This document shows positions 8,338-16,933 of a DNA stretch of 64,000 nt, piece after piece. The DNA lies in the NCBI RefSeq assembly GCF_000304315.1, contig NC_018485.1, forward strand, positions 1,210,501-1,274,500. The letters are read 5' to 3'. Each line of letters begins with the position of its first letter. Positions within the stretch are counted from its first letter, which is position 1. The position numbers were made by a program, and so were the translations under genes. A model generated the notes under the pieces. That model made no database searches, had not been told where the DNA came from, and was given only the letters and a program-made list of their open reading frames with translations. This DNA is from Methylocystis sp. SC2 (GTDB taxonomy: Bacteria > Pseudomonadota > Alphaproteobacteria > Rhizobiales > Beijerinckiaceae).

Positions 8338-9381
8338 TTACGCCATCGAGGGCTTCCCTGCGCGCGCCATGATCTGGGTTCGGAAGGCCTCGCCGGTCGT
8401 CATCATGGCCCAGATGATCCGCGCCAGCTTGTTGGCGAGCGCGAGGCTCACGAGCCGCGCCGGCTTCCTGGCCAGGAGGGCGACGAGCCAATCGCGCAGA
8501 ACGCCGTTGCGTTTGCCGGCCACGCGCAACAGCGAGGTCGCGCCGAGCGTCAGCAGCTTGCGCAGATAGCGGTTGCCCTGCTTGGTGATGGCGCCGAGCT
8601 TTTCCTTGCCGCCGCTGGAGTTTTGCCTGGGCGTGAGGCCGAGCCAGGCGGCAAAGTCGCGCGCGGATTTGAAGACGCTGGGGTCCGGGACGCTGGCGAC
8701 GATCGCCGTGGCGACGATCTTGCCGACGCCGGGGACGCCGGCGAGCAATTTGCTGATCTCGCTTTGCGCATGGACGTTGGCGATCTCTTTATCGAGCGCG
8801 ACGATCGCGGCGCTGATCGCCTCCAGCTGCTGGACGAAAATCTTTACGGTCGCCTTGGCGATTTCTGGAAGCGTCGCGTCATTCTTGGCTTTTTCCAGCA
8901 GTTCGCCCGCATGGCCGACGCCCTTGGCGGCGACGACGCCAAACTCCGCGAGATGTCCGCGCAGCGCATTGACGCTCATGGTGCGCTGCTTGACCAGAAG
9001 CTCGCGCGTCTTGTGCAGCATCAAGCTCGCCTGGTTCTCGGCGCTTTTGATCGGCACGAAGCGCATGTCTGGCCGCGACACGGCCTCGCACACCGCCGCG
9101 GCGTCGACCGCGTCGTTCTTGCCGCGCTTGACATAGGGCTTGACGTAAATCGGCGGGATCAGGCGCACGTCATGGCCCATGGCGCGCAGTTCGCGTCCCC
9201 AATAATGCGCCGAGCCGCAGGCTTCCATGCCGATCAGGCAGGGCCCCGCCTCGGCGAAAAAAGCAAGAAAACCATCCCGCCGCAGCTTGCGCGTGACGGC
9301 CCGCCCATCCTCGCTCACCAGCGCGTGAACTTGAAAATACCGCTTGCCCAAATCAATCCCGATTCTGATAAACTTCTTCAT
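8338..9381 (-). CDS. IS110-family transposase
   Basis: A 347-residue DEDD-type recombinase. The N-terminal RuvC-like domain has GIDLGK (Asp10), GMEACGS (Glu53) and GKNDAVDA (Asp90, Asp93). The C-terminal Transposase_20 domain has LLAGVPGVGKIVATAI near residue 215 and TPRQNSSGGKEKLG near 250-264, where the serine pair includes the presumed nucleophile. The frame is intact, so the copy may be active. I start at the ATG at 9381, which gives MKKFIRIGIDLGK as in relatives; the open frame extends 12 codons further upstream without family support. Confidence 0.95.
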   Translation of the reverse strand: MKKFIRIGIDLGKRYFQVHALVSEDGRAVTRKLRRDGFLAFFAEAGPCLIGMEACGSAHYWGRELRAMGHDVRLIPPIYVKPYVKRGKNDAVDAAAVCEAVSRPDMRFVPIKSAENQASLMLHKTRELLVKQRTMSVNALRGHLAEFGVVAAKGVGHAGELLEKAKNDATLPEIAKATVKIFVQQLEAISAAIVALDKEIANVHAQSEISKLLAGVPGVGKIVATAIVASVPDPSVFKSARDFAAWLGLTPRQNSSGGKEKLGAITKQGNRYLRKLLTLGATSLLRVAGKRNGVLRDWLVALLARKPARLVSLALANKLARIIWAMMTTGEAFRTQIMARAGKPSMA

Positions 9382-9461
9382 GGACGGCCTCCCTCTCTGT
9401 GGCGCTCCGGCGACCACGTCTTGGCACTTTAGATGCCGTTAAGGCGGGGCCGTCCACCCCA

Positions 9462-9601
9462 TCATTCCCGACGCGCGCTTTGCGCGATCGGGAATCCCGA
9501 GCAAGACTAGCGATCCTGGATTGGCTCTGGATTCCCGGTCAGGCCTTCGGCCTGCCGGGAATGACAAGACCCAAGCGAAACGGATCAGGCGGAAGTCGTA
9601 T
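9462..9601. repeat. intergenic double-hairpin repeat, family A, copy 1
   Basis: Begins TCATTCCCGACGCGCG and contains two palindromes: an outer TCATTCCCG...CGGGAAT hairpin and a second one made of GATTCCCGGTCAGGCC / GGCCTGCCGGGAATGAC. It is followed by a conserved tail ending near GTCGTAT. The same order, spacing and tail recur at 12282-12422, with a divergent middle. The IS110-family element ends a few bases to its left. Confidence 0.8.
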
Positions 9602-9625
9602 GACCGTCGGCAAAGAGCGCAACGA

Positions 9626-10918
9626 TCACGTCTGCCCCGGTTTCAGCCGGTAGAAAATATGCCTGCCGATGACGTCCATCTTTCGGAGCGCGCGCGCCCA
9701 GCGCGGATGGACGTAATTGGCGTGATAATGCGTCGAACGGCCGACGTCGGAGATGTAGGTTCGACCAACCATGACCTCCTTGGCGACGCGCACCGCCTGT
9801 TCCCAGGCGTCGCCTTCGGTGATGCGGAGCGATTTGCCCTCGCAGGCGAAGGAAAACTGGCAGCCGCGATAATGGCGCCGGTTCTGATAGACGACGCCGC
9901 AGACGCTCGACGGATAGAGGCCGCTCTGGACGCGGTTGAGCACGACCTGCGCGACCGCGGCCTGCCCCGCCTCGGGCTCGCTGCGGGCCTCGAAATAGAC
10001 CGCTTCCGCCAGGCAGCGGGCCTCGCGGCCAAGCTTTTCCGGATCGATCGAAGCGGCGTAATCCGGACGTGACGCGCTCAACGCCTTGCCGGGCGTCGAC
10101 AGCGCCAGCGTCGCGCCGGGGAAGGACGACACTTCGATGGGCACGGCGTCCGGCTGCGCCGGCGTCGACGACCCCAGCGCGACGGCGCGCGGCGTCTGCG
10201 GGGTCGCGCCATGAAGGGCGCGTTCGGTCCGCGCCTCCCGCGCGAGGTCGCGGAGCGCGTCGGCGCCGGTCGGCGTCGAGATCGACGAACTCTGCGCCGG
10301 CGAGGCGGCCGCCATTGACTTTTGCGTCGTCGCCGGCTCCGGCGCGGCGCCCGCGTCCGCCTCTTCGAGCGCGTCGTCGCCCGGGGTTTTGCCGCGCGGC
10401 GCAAGCGGCGTCGCCGTCGGCCGCGTCGACTTGCCGTCGAGTCCGAAGGAGAGCGGCGGCGACTCGCTCAGCCCCAGATTCGCCGGCTGCGGCCGGCGCG
10501 TCTCGAAACCGGGCCGCATGGCGACCACCGGGTCGCCCTTATGCCGCCGATCGACCTGGGGAAAATGCTTCACATCGGGCTTGAGGTCGACATGCGGCTC
10601 GCGCTCGTCACGAACGGCGTCATCCTCCTCCGGGCCGCCAACCACAAGGCGCGCCTGCTGAATTTGGGCGCGCGTCTCGCCATAGAACCCGTAGTCGCCG
10701 CTCGCCGCCTCGCTGAAGCCGAGCGTCAGCGCCCCTGGCGCGCGCGCCGCGAGCGGAGAAACGCGCCAATCGGCGACGGGGTCCTGCCCGGCGGCCGCGG
10801 TGAAGGAGACCAAGACGCCGACGCCGAGCGCCCATGGCGCCGTTACGCTGAAGACCCAGGGCGCAACCCCTCTGCGCACGAAACGCGTTCTCGACTGACG
10901 ACGCATAGACTGATCCAT
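9626..10918 (-). CDS. SleB-type cell wall hydrolase
   Basis: A 430-residue exported peptidoglycan hydrolase. The N-terminus is basic and followed by a hydrophobic stretch (VFSVTAPWALGVGVLVSFTA), a signal peptide or anchor. Residues about 50-300 are a low-complexity Pro/Ala/Thr-rich linker. The C-terminal 130 residues form the Hydrolase_2 (SleB) domain: LAEAVYFEARSEPEAGQAAV with the catalytic Glu, then VVLNRVQSGLYPSSVCGVVY and a CQFSFACEGKS segment. Family members act as lytic transglycosylases or amidases. I start at ATG 10918; the in-frame TTG at 10939 and ATG at 10906 are alternatives. Confidence 0.88.
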   Translation of the reverse strand: MDQSMRRQSRTRFVRRGVAPWVFSVTAPWALGVGVLVSFTAAAGQDPVADWRVSPLAARAPGALTLGFSEAASGDYGFYGETRAQIQQARLVVGGPEEDDAVRDEREPHVDLKPDVKHFPQVDRRHKGDPVVAMRPGFETRRPQPANLGLSESPPLSFGLDGKSTRPTATPLAPRGKTPGDDALEEADAGAAPEPATTQKSMAAASPAQSSSISTPTGADALRDLAREARTERALHGATPQTPRAVALGSSTPAQPDAVPIEVSSFPGATLALSTPGKALSASRPDYAASIDPEKLGREARCLAEAVYFEARSEPEAGQAAVAQVVLNRVQSGLYPSSVCGVVYQNRRHYRGCQFSFACEGKSLRITEGDAWEQAVRVAKEVMVGRTYISDVGRSTHYHANYVHPRWARALRKMDVIGRHIFYRLKPGQT

Positions 10919-11063
10919 GTGCGACGGCGCGTCTGGCAAGGCGCCGCGATTTGCGTCGCTCCGCCCCGGATGCGATCCTTCGCAAAACCTTATCGTTCAT
11001 TAGCCTTGCGGAACCGTTGCCGGGGCGTCGCCGCCATCGTGCCAGAATGACGCAGCGGCGCGA

Positions 11064-11480
11064 TCATTCGCCGATCAGATGCAGCGCGACCTCGCGCCGG
11101 TGCGGCCGCCGGCGATGCTCGAATAGAAAGACGCCCTGCCAAGTTCCAAGCGCCAGCGCGCCGCCAATGAGGGGGATCGAGAGCTGCGTCTGGGTGAGCG
11201 CGGCGCGAATATGCGCGGGCATGTCGTCGGCGCCTTCCGTATCATGGGCGTAATCCGCGCCTTCGGGCGCGAGCCGCGCGAAGACGGCTTCGAGATCGCG
11301 CAGCACGGTGGGATCGGCGTTCTCCTGAATGAGCAGCGACGCGGAGGTGTGGCGACAGAACGCCGTCGCCAGCCCCTGCGTCATGCGCGCGCCGCGGGCA
11401 AAGTCGCGGACGGCCTCGGTGAATTCGTAAAAACCGCGCCCGGATGTATCGATCCGCAGAATTCGGCTCGTTTGTCGCAT
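11064..11480 (-). CDS. yjbQ: YjbQ/UPF0047 family protein
   Basis: A 138-residue protein that fills the whole UPF0047 fold. The conserved FCRHTSASLLIQENADPTV and HDTEGADDMPAHIRA stretches carry the metal- and phosphate-binding residues, and LGTWQGVFLFEHR forms the C-terminal core. Family members have weak thiamine-phosphate-synthase activity; the physiological role is unsettled. Starting at ATG 11480 gives the family's usual length; the frame is open 25 codons further upstream but without similarity. Confidence 0.92.
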   Translation of the reverse strand: MRQTSRILRIDTSGRGFYEFTEAVRDFARGARMTQGLATAFCRHTSASLLIQENADPTVLRDLEAVFARLAPEGADYAHDTEGADDMPAHIRAALTQTQLSIPLIGGALALGTWQGVFLFEHRRRPHRREVALHLIGE

Positions 11481-11587
11481 GGAGCGAATGTGCGAAGGCG
11501 CATGGGAAAGTCCAGCCCCGCAGGCTTTTTGAACGCTTGTCTTGGACACGCGCAAAGGTTAAGCGCGGCGTAAGGATGGAAGCTGCA

Positions 11588-12259
11588 ATGTCCGAACTGA
11601 TTGATACGCTAATGAGTTGGGCCGCGTCGGATACGGGAAAGACGGTCGGCGGGGCGGCGCTGACGGCGCTCGCCTGGGCCGAAGCGTCGACCGTCGTCGG
11701 CGCCGCTTACATGAAGCGGATGATCCCGCTGCGCATCACGGCGATGCTCGGCAATGTGCTCGGCGTGACCTTGGGGCTCATCATCGCCAGCCCGCCGACG
11801 ATCGCCAAACATGCGATCAACCTGCCGCTGAACTTCACCCGCATGCGCGAAATGCGCAAGCTTATCGCCAGCGTGCGCGAAGCCAACGGCAGCGACCTGA
11901 ACATCGAATGGCTGAAGCCCTTCATGCATCCGCGCACCCTGCGACGCGGCGAAGCGGTCTTCAAGAAGGGCGACGCCGCCGACGAGGCCTTCGTCGTCGT
12001 CGAAGGACGCGTCGAAATCGTCGAACGCGACGCGATTCTCTCGCCGGGCGCCATTTTCGGCGAGATGGCGCTGTTTACGACCAACGGCAAACGCACCGCG
12101 ACGGCGCGCTGCGTCGACGACGTCAGCCTGCTCGTCATCACCTATGAGCAGTTCGAACAGCTCTATTTTCAAAACCCCGAATTCGGCCTGTATCTCGTGC
12201 GGCTGATCGTGCGCCGCTTCGAGATGAATCATCGCGAGGAAGAGCTGGAGAGCGCGTAA
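11588..12259 (+). CDS. membrane-anchored cyclic-nucleotide-binding domain protein
   Basis: 223 residues. The first 80 contain two hydrophobic segments (about 20-35 and 45-65). Residues about 110-215 are a cNMP-binding beta-roll: LRRGEAVFKKGDAADEAFVV, then a phosphate-binding-cassette-like PGAIFGEMALF...RTATARC, then a final helix. There is no C-terminal HTH, so it is not a Crp-type regulator. A role as a membrane-bound sensor or adaptor is inference. I chose ATG 11588 because GGAAG sits five bases upstream; a closer ATG at 11576 has no usable ribosome-binding site. Confidence 0.85.
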   Translation: MSELIDTLMSWAASDTGKTVGGAALTALAWAEASTVVGAAYMKRMIPLRITAMLGNVLGVTLGLIIASPPTIAKHAINLPLNFTRMREMRKLIASVREANGSDLNIEWLKPFMHPRTLRRGEAVFKKGDAADEAFVVVEGRVEIVERDAILSPGAIFGEMALFTTNGKRTATARCVDDVSLLVITYEQFEQLYFQNPEFGLYLVRLIVRRFEMNHREEELESA

Positions 12260-12281
12260 ATCCGATTGAACGGTTCAGCTG

Positions 12282-12422
12282 TCATTCCCGACGCGCGCGA
12301 CGCGCGCGAGCGGGAATTCAGAGCCAAATCAGCGTTCTCGCAGTGACCCTGGATTCCCGGTCAGGCCTTCGGCCTGCTGGGAATGACATGGCCCAGGCGG
12401 ACGGATCAGCCGGAATTCGTAT
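12282..12422. repeat. intergenic double-hairpin repeat, family A, copy 2
   Basis: Same design as the repeat at 9462-9601: TCATTCCCGACGCGCG start, second palindrome from GATTCCCGGTCAGGCC to GGGAATGACA, and a matching tail (ACGGATCAGCCGGAATTCGT). The middle is unrelated between copies. It fills the convergent gap between the cyclic-nucleotide-binding gene and ppdK and reaches the ppdK stop codon, so it may act as a bidirectional terminator (inference). Confidence 0.8.
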
Positions 12423-15100
12423 CACGCCGTGCTCACGGCCTTTTCGCCGAGCGCCGCCTGGGCGGCGGCGAGCCGCGCGATCGGCACGCGAAACGGCGAG
12501 CAGGACACATAGTCGAAGCCGATCTTGTCGAAGAAGGCGACGGAAACCGGATCGCCGCCATGTTCGCCGCAGACCCCGAGCGTGATCGTCGGATTCGCGG
12601 CGCGGGCGCGTTTGCAGCCGACTTCGACCAGTTCGCCGACGCCCTCCTGATCGATCGTCACGAAGGGGTCGGCCGGCAGCAGCCCCTTTTCGACATAGGC
12701 GTTGAGGAAGGAGCCCGAATCGTCGCGCGAAATGCCGAGCGTCGTCTGCGTCAGGTCGTTGGTGCCGAAGGAGAAGAAATCCGCCGACGGCGCGATGTCG
12801 CCGGCGCGCAGCGCGGCGCGCGGCAGTTCGATCATGGTGCCGACATGATAGTTCGGCCTGATCCCGGTCTCGCCCTCGACGAGCTTCGCCATTTCGGCGA
12901 CGCGCGCCTTGACGAGATCGAGCTCGGCGCGGGTGAAGACGAGCGGCGCCATGATCTCGATGTCGACGGGTTCGCCCGTCGAGAGAGAGGCTTCGATCGC
13001 CGCCTCGAAGATCGCCCGCGCCTGCATGTCGACGATCTCGGGGAAGATGACCGCAAGCCGCACGCCGCGAAAGCCGAGCATCGGATTGAATTCGGAGAGC
13101 TGCGCGGCGCGGCGGCGCAGCTTCACCGGATCGGCGCCCATCGCCTTCGCCACGGCGGCGATCTCGGCGTCCGAATGCGGCAGGAACTCATGCAGCGGCG
13201 GATCGAGCAGTCGGATCGTCACCGGCAGGCCCGACATGATCTCGAACAGCTGCTTGAAGTCCTCGCGCTGCATCGGCAGCAGCTTCGCCAGCGCGAGGCG
13301 GCGTCCCTCAGTGTCGTCGGCGAGAATCATCTCACGCACCGCGACGATGCGCTCGCCCTCGAAAAACATATGCTCGGTGCGCGCGAGGCCGATGCCCTCG
13401 GCGCCGAAACGGCGGGCGGCGCGCGCATCGGACGGCGTTTCGGCGTTGGCGCGGATTTTCAGGCGCCGCTTCTGATCCGCCCAGGACATCAGCACGGCGA
13501 ATTCGCCGGTGAGTTCCGGCCGCTGCATCTTCACCTCGCCGGCGATCACCTGGCCGGCGGAGCCGTCGATGGTGATGCGCTCGCCCTTGCCGAAGCGCTT
13601 GCCGGCGACGGTGAAACTCTGGTCCTCATAGTCGATCCGCAGCGCGCCGGCGCCGGTGACGCAGGGCTTGCCCATGCCGCGCGCCACGACGGCGGCGTGC
13701 GAGGTCATGCCGCCGCGCGCGGTGAGAATGCCTTCCGCCGCATGCATGCCGCCGATGTCCTCGGGACTCGTTTCGATGCGCACGAGGATGATCTTGCGCC
13801 CGTTCGAGGCGAGCTTGGCGGCCTCTTCCGGATCGAAGACGATTTCGCCGACGGCCGCGCCGGGCGAGGCGGGGAGACCCGTGGCGAGAATATTGCGCTT
13901 CGCCGCGGGATCGATGGTCGGATGCAGCAATTGTTCGAGCGACTGCGGCTCGACGCGCGTGATCGCCTCATCCTTGCCGATGAGGCCTTCGCGCGCCATG
14001 TCGACGGCGAGTTTCAGCGCCGCGCGGGCGGTGCGTTTGCCGGCGCGCGTCTGCAGCATCCATAATTTCCCGCGCTCGACCGTAAACTCCATGTCCTGCA
14101 TGTCGCGGAAATGGCGTTCGAGCTTGTCGGCGTATCCCTTGAATTCGGCGAAAACGGCAGGCATCGCCGCTTCGAGCGAGATTTTCTCGAAGCCCGACGC
14201 GTGGCTCGCGGACTGGGCGATCGGCTGCGGCGTTCGAATGCCGGCGACGACGTCTTCGCCCTGCGCATTGATGAGATATTCGCCGTAGAGTTCGCGCACG
14301 CCGGTCGAAGGGTTGCGCGTGAAGGCGACGCCGGTCGCCGATTGCGCGCCCATATTGCCGAACACCATCGCCTGGATGTTGACCGCTGTCCCCCAGCTTT
14401 CGGGGATGTTGTGCAGGCCGCGATAGACGATGGCGCGATGGTTCATCCAGGATGAAAACACCGCCTTGATCGCGCCCCATAATTGCTCGCGCGGATCCTG
14501 TGGGAAGCTCTTGCCGGCGGTCTGTTCGACGATCGCCTTGTATTGCGCGGCGACCTTGCGCCAATCGTCGGCGGTCAGCTGCGTATCGAGCGCGAAGCCC
14601 TTGCTCTCCTTGATCTTCTCCAGCGCCTCCTCGAACCGGTGATGTTCGACGCCGAGGACGACGCTCGAATACATTTCGATGAAGCGCCGGTAGCAGTCCC
14701 AGGCGAAGCGTTCATCGCCGGAGTCGCGCGCGACCGCTTCCACGGTCTCGTCGTTGAGACCGAGATTGAGCACCGTGTCCATCATCCCGGGCATTGAGGC
14801 GCGGGCGCCCGAACGCACCGAGACGAGCAGCGGCTGCTGCGGATCTTCGAAGGCGTGCCCGGCGACGCGGCCGATGTCGGCAAGCGCGGCGTCGACCTGC
14901 CCGGCGAGATCGGCGGGGAAGGTCTTGCCGTTGGCGTAAAAATAGGCGCAGACCTCGGTGGTGATGGTGAAGCCGGGCGGCACGGGCAGTCCGAGCGCCG
15001 CCATTTCAGCGAGATTGGCCCCTTTGCCGCCCAAAAGCTCTTTCATCGACGCCGATCCTTCGGACCGACCGGCGCTGAAACTATACACCCACTTGGTCAT
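12422..15100 (-). CDS. ppdK: pyruvate, phosphate dikinase
   Basis: An 892-residue cytoplasmic enzyme interconverting pyruvate + ATP + Pi and PEP + AMP + PPi. The N-terminal ATP-grasp domain includes LLGGKGANLAEMAALGLPVP. The swivelling phosphohistidine domain has GGMTSHAAVVARGMGKPCV with the catalytic His. The C-terminal PEP/pyruvate barrel ends in GVCGEHGGDP with the catalytic Cys. ATG 15100 (MTKWVYSF) matches the family start; the frame is open 40 codons further upstream with low-complexity sequence. In a serine-cycle organism it links the PEP pool used by Ppc to pyruvate. Confidence 0.96.
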   Translation of the reverse strand: MTKWVYSFSAGRSEGSASMKELLGGKGANLAEMAALGLPVPPGFTITTEVCAYFYANGKTFPADLAGQVDAALADIGRVAGHAFEDPQQPLLVSVRSGARASMPGMMDTVLNLGLNDETVEAVARDSGDERFAWDCYRRFIEMYSSVVLGVEHHRFEEALEKIKESKGFALDTQLTADDWRKVAAQYKAIVEQTAGKSFPQDPREQLWGAIKAVFSSWMNHRAIVYRGLHNIPESWGTAVNIQAMVFGNMGAQSATGVAFTRNPSTGVRELYGEYLINAQGEDVVAGIRTPQPIAQSASHASGFEKISLEAAMPAVFAEFKGYADKLERHFRDMQDMEFTVERGKLWMLQTRAGKRTARAALKLAVDMAREGLIGKDEAITRVEPQSLEQLLHPTIDPAAKRNILATGLPASPGAAVGEIVFDPEEAAKLASNGRKIILVRIETSPEDIGGMHAAEGILTARGGMTSHAAVVARGMGKPCVTGAGALRIDYEDQSFTVAGKRFGKGERITIDGSAGQVIAGEVKMQRPELTGEFAVLMSWADQKRRLKIRANAETPSDARAARRFGAEGIGLARTEHMFFEGERIVAVREMILADDTEGRRLALAKLLPMQREDFKQLFEIMSGLPVTIRLLDPPLHEFLPHSDAEIAAVAKAMGADPVKLRRRAAQLSEFNPMLGFRGVRLAVIFPEIVDMQARAIFEAAIEASLSTGEPVDIEIMAPLVFTRAELDLVKARVAEMAKLVEGETGIRPNYHVGTMIELPRAALRAGDIAPSADFFSFGTNDLTQTTLGISRDDSGSFLNAYVEKGLLPADPFVTIDQEGVGELVEVGCKRARAANPTITLGVCGEHGGDPVSVAFFDKIGFDYVSCSPFRVPIARLAAAQAALGEKAVSTA

Positions 15101-15328
15101 ACCTTTTTCGTCCGGCGAGAGAGGCGGGCGCGCAACGCGCCGCGCCCGGGCGGTTTTGGCGTTCTTGGGCGCTTCCGGCCGCGCCGCGGCCGCCGACGCC
15201 CCGCCTGCGCGGATCATCAAGCGCGCCGGAAGTTACGCTCAAATGACGCGCGACCACAAGTTTGCGCATAACTCCTTGAGCGCTATTTTGGCCAGTGATC
15301 GAAGAAATCCAGCCGAGGTCGCGCGGTG

Positions 15329-15517
15329 ATGAAAAGCGAACAGGATGACGCGCCGCGTCCCGCGGCTTTCGAGATCGGCCAGCCGCTCGATCTTCTGTCC
15401 GTCGCCGAACTCGACGAACGCATCGAGCGACTGCGGCTAGAGATCGCCCGACTCGAGGCCGCCCGCGCGGCGAAACAGGCGGCGAACGCGGCGGCGGAAG
15501 CGTTTTTCAGGAAGTAA
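15329..15517 (+). CDS. DUF1192 family small protein
   Basis: 62 residues. The FEIGQPLDLLSVAELDERIE core is typical of DUF1192, followed by a heptad-patterned, Ala/Glu/Arg-rich helix likely to form a short coiled coil, and a terminal AEAFFRK. Such proteins are widespread in Rhizobiales, with no assigned role. An adjoining GTG at 15326 is an alternative start. It is divergent from ppdK. Confidence 0.85.
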   Translation: MKSEQDDAPRPAAFEIGQPLDLLSVAELDERIERLRLEIARLEAARAAKQAANAAAEAFFRK

Positions 15518-15604
15518 GGCTTCAATACAAAAAAGAGCTTTACCTGCTCCTACAGTCGTGCACACTAGCATTTGCTGCGGATTTTTTTATTAGGAGTTTT
15601 TTCA

Positions 15605-16828
15605 ATGAAAGCGTTTCTTTTGTTGCTGTTGATTGGCTTGTTCCAGTTGTTTCCCGCGGCGGCGCAAGCTGACATTCCGGATTACGTATTAGCCTATCGA
15701 CTCGCAGTTGCTTCTTACTGCGCATATGCCGTAAACGACCTCGATGACGATCACGGCAAAGAGCGCGCCCGTCGTTGCCTAACAGAAGCCAAGAAACGGG
15801 ACCCAGAGCGATTACAGTCCTTGGACGTGCAGGGCGCGGATATCGAGACTTATTTCGATCCGCGCCATAGTGAAAATGCTTATTTGCTGGCCCGTACAAA
15901 GGACGGTTTAATCCTGGCGTTTCGCGGCACTCTTACGCCGCCAATTGATCCCGATGGATCTTTATTTCATGTCGCGCGAAAAACGATTGAAGAGCATAAC
16001 CTTCACGTTGCTGGTTTTCAAAAGTTCGTTGAGGACTGGTTGAGGGATATTGATGCTGTGACCTCCGCTGGTCGCCACCCCGGCATACAGGGTGCGTGGG
16101 AGGATATTCTCGCACATCTTGACACCAAATGCGGGCGCGAAGCCCAGCCCTGCTTTCGCGATTTGTTAGCGCATCTCGATCCGGAAAAGGGTGAAAAGCT
16201 CTTCATAACTGGGCACAGCAAGGGTGGCGCCTTGGCTACACTCGCTGCGTTGGACATCGCGAATAAGTTCGGCGTCGTGTCGCCGACCGTCTATACCTTC
16301 GCTGCTGCAAAAGCTCTTACCGAGAAACAGGCCGCAGAAGAGATGGTCAGAGCCAGCAATATATGGCGGTTTGAACGGGCTGACGATCTTGTGCCCGCCC
16401 TCGCGCCTGATAGTACCGCCTTCTATTGGCCTTGGCACTATGCTCATGTCGGTTCGCTGGCGCTCCTCGGCGCCGGCCGGTCACGATTGTGTCCGCCTAG
16501 CCCCAACGGCATCTACACTCCGAATGATCGAGACCGCATTGCCTCCATTTTATTGGATGCCGCGACATCCGCACCAATCAATTTCCTCGCTAGCGTGGCT
16601 CAGATTGATCCAATCGGCGCGTTAAAAAAAGTAGTTAATGGCGGCGAACCGGCTTGCCGAAAGTTTGTCGACGCTCATTTCGCTGTGTTTTCGGATGTCC
16701 GCCAACTGGCACGCAATGGCGACACCTCTGGGCCTGGTTTTTTTGTCGACGATCTTACGGACGACAACAAAGACAAGATTCTATGGGGTTATGGTCAGTG
16801 GTGTAATCTCGTAAAATTTATCGACTGA
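15605..16828 (+). CDS. secreted class 3 lipase-like alpha/beta hydrolase
   Basis: 407 residues starting at ATG 15605, which has TAGGAG eight bases upstream; the open frame starts 11 codons earlier. A signal peptide (MKAFLLLLLIGLFQLFPAAA, cleavage near AQA) directs export. The Lipase_3 features are FRGTL (oxyanion strand, about 107), GHSKGG with nucleophile Ser205, an Asp in ERADDLVPAL (about 260) and a His in WPWHYAHVG (about 278). Substrate unknown. Base composition is somewhat less GC-rich than ppdK and aspS, with more A/T third positions, so transfer is possible. Confidence 0.85.
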   Translation: MKAFLLLLLIGLFQLFPAAAQADIPDYVLAYRLAVASYCAYAVNDLDDDHGKERARRCLTEAKKRDPERLQSLDVQGADIETYFDPRHSENAYLLARTKDGLILAFRGTLTPPIDPDGSLFHVARKTIEEHNLHVAGFQKFVEDWLRDIDAVTSAGRHPGIQGAWEDILAHLDTKCGREAQPCFRDLLAHLDPEKGEKLFITGHSKGGALATLAALDIANKFGVVSPTVYTFAAAKALTEKQAAEEMVRASNIWRFERADDLVPALAPDSTAFYWPWHYAHVGSLALLGAGRSRLCPPSPNGIYTPNDRDRIASILLDAATSAPINFLASVAQIDPIGALKKVVNGGEPACRKFVDAHFAVFSDVRQLARNGDTSGPGFFVDDLTDDNKDKILWGYGQWCNLVKFID

Positions 16829-16933
16829 GTCTCCGCTCGCCTCTATTGCGCCGGCTTGACAGCCGGCCCTTTGGCGTGCGCTTTTCCGCGCTTGTCGCGC
16901 TAAGCGCCCCTCCTTGCCGAGACTGCCTATTCC

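Larger units (their letters stand above)
8085..9457 (-). mobile_element. IS110-family insertion sequence, IS1111-like group
   Basis: The element is bounded by a perfect 14-bp inverted repeat, GTGGACGGCCCCGC at 8085-8098 and its complement at 9444-9457. The true recombination ends may lie a few bases outside, because IS1111-type repeats are subterminal. It encodes a single DEDD transposase on the minus strand. The non-coding DNA is asymmetric: about 75 bp upstream of the gene and about 250 bp downstream. That layout fits the IS1111 group rather than the IS110 group proper. The right end is only a few bases from an intergenic palindromic repeat (9462-9601); such repeats are known targets of this family. 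It sits downstream of pabC and interrupts no recognisable gene. Confidence 0.8.
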
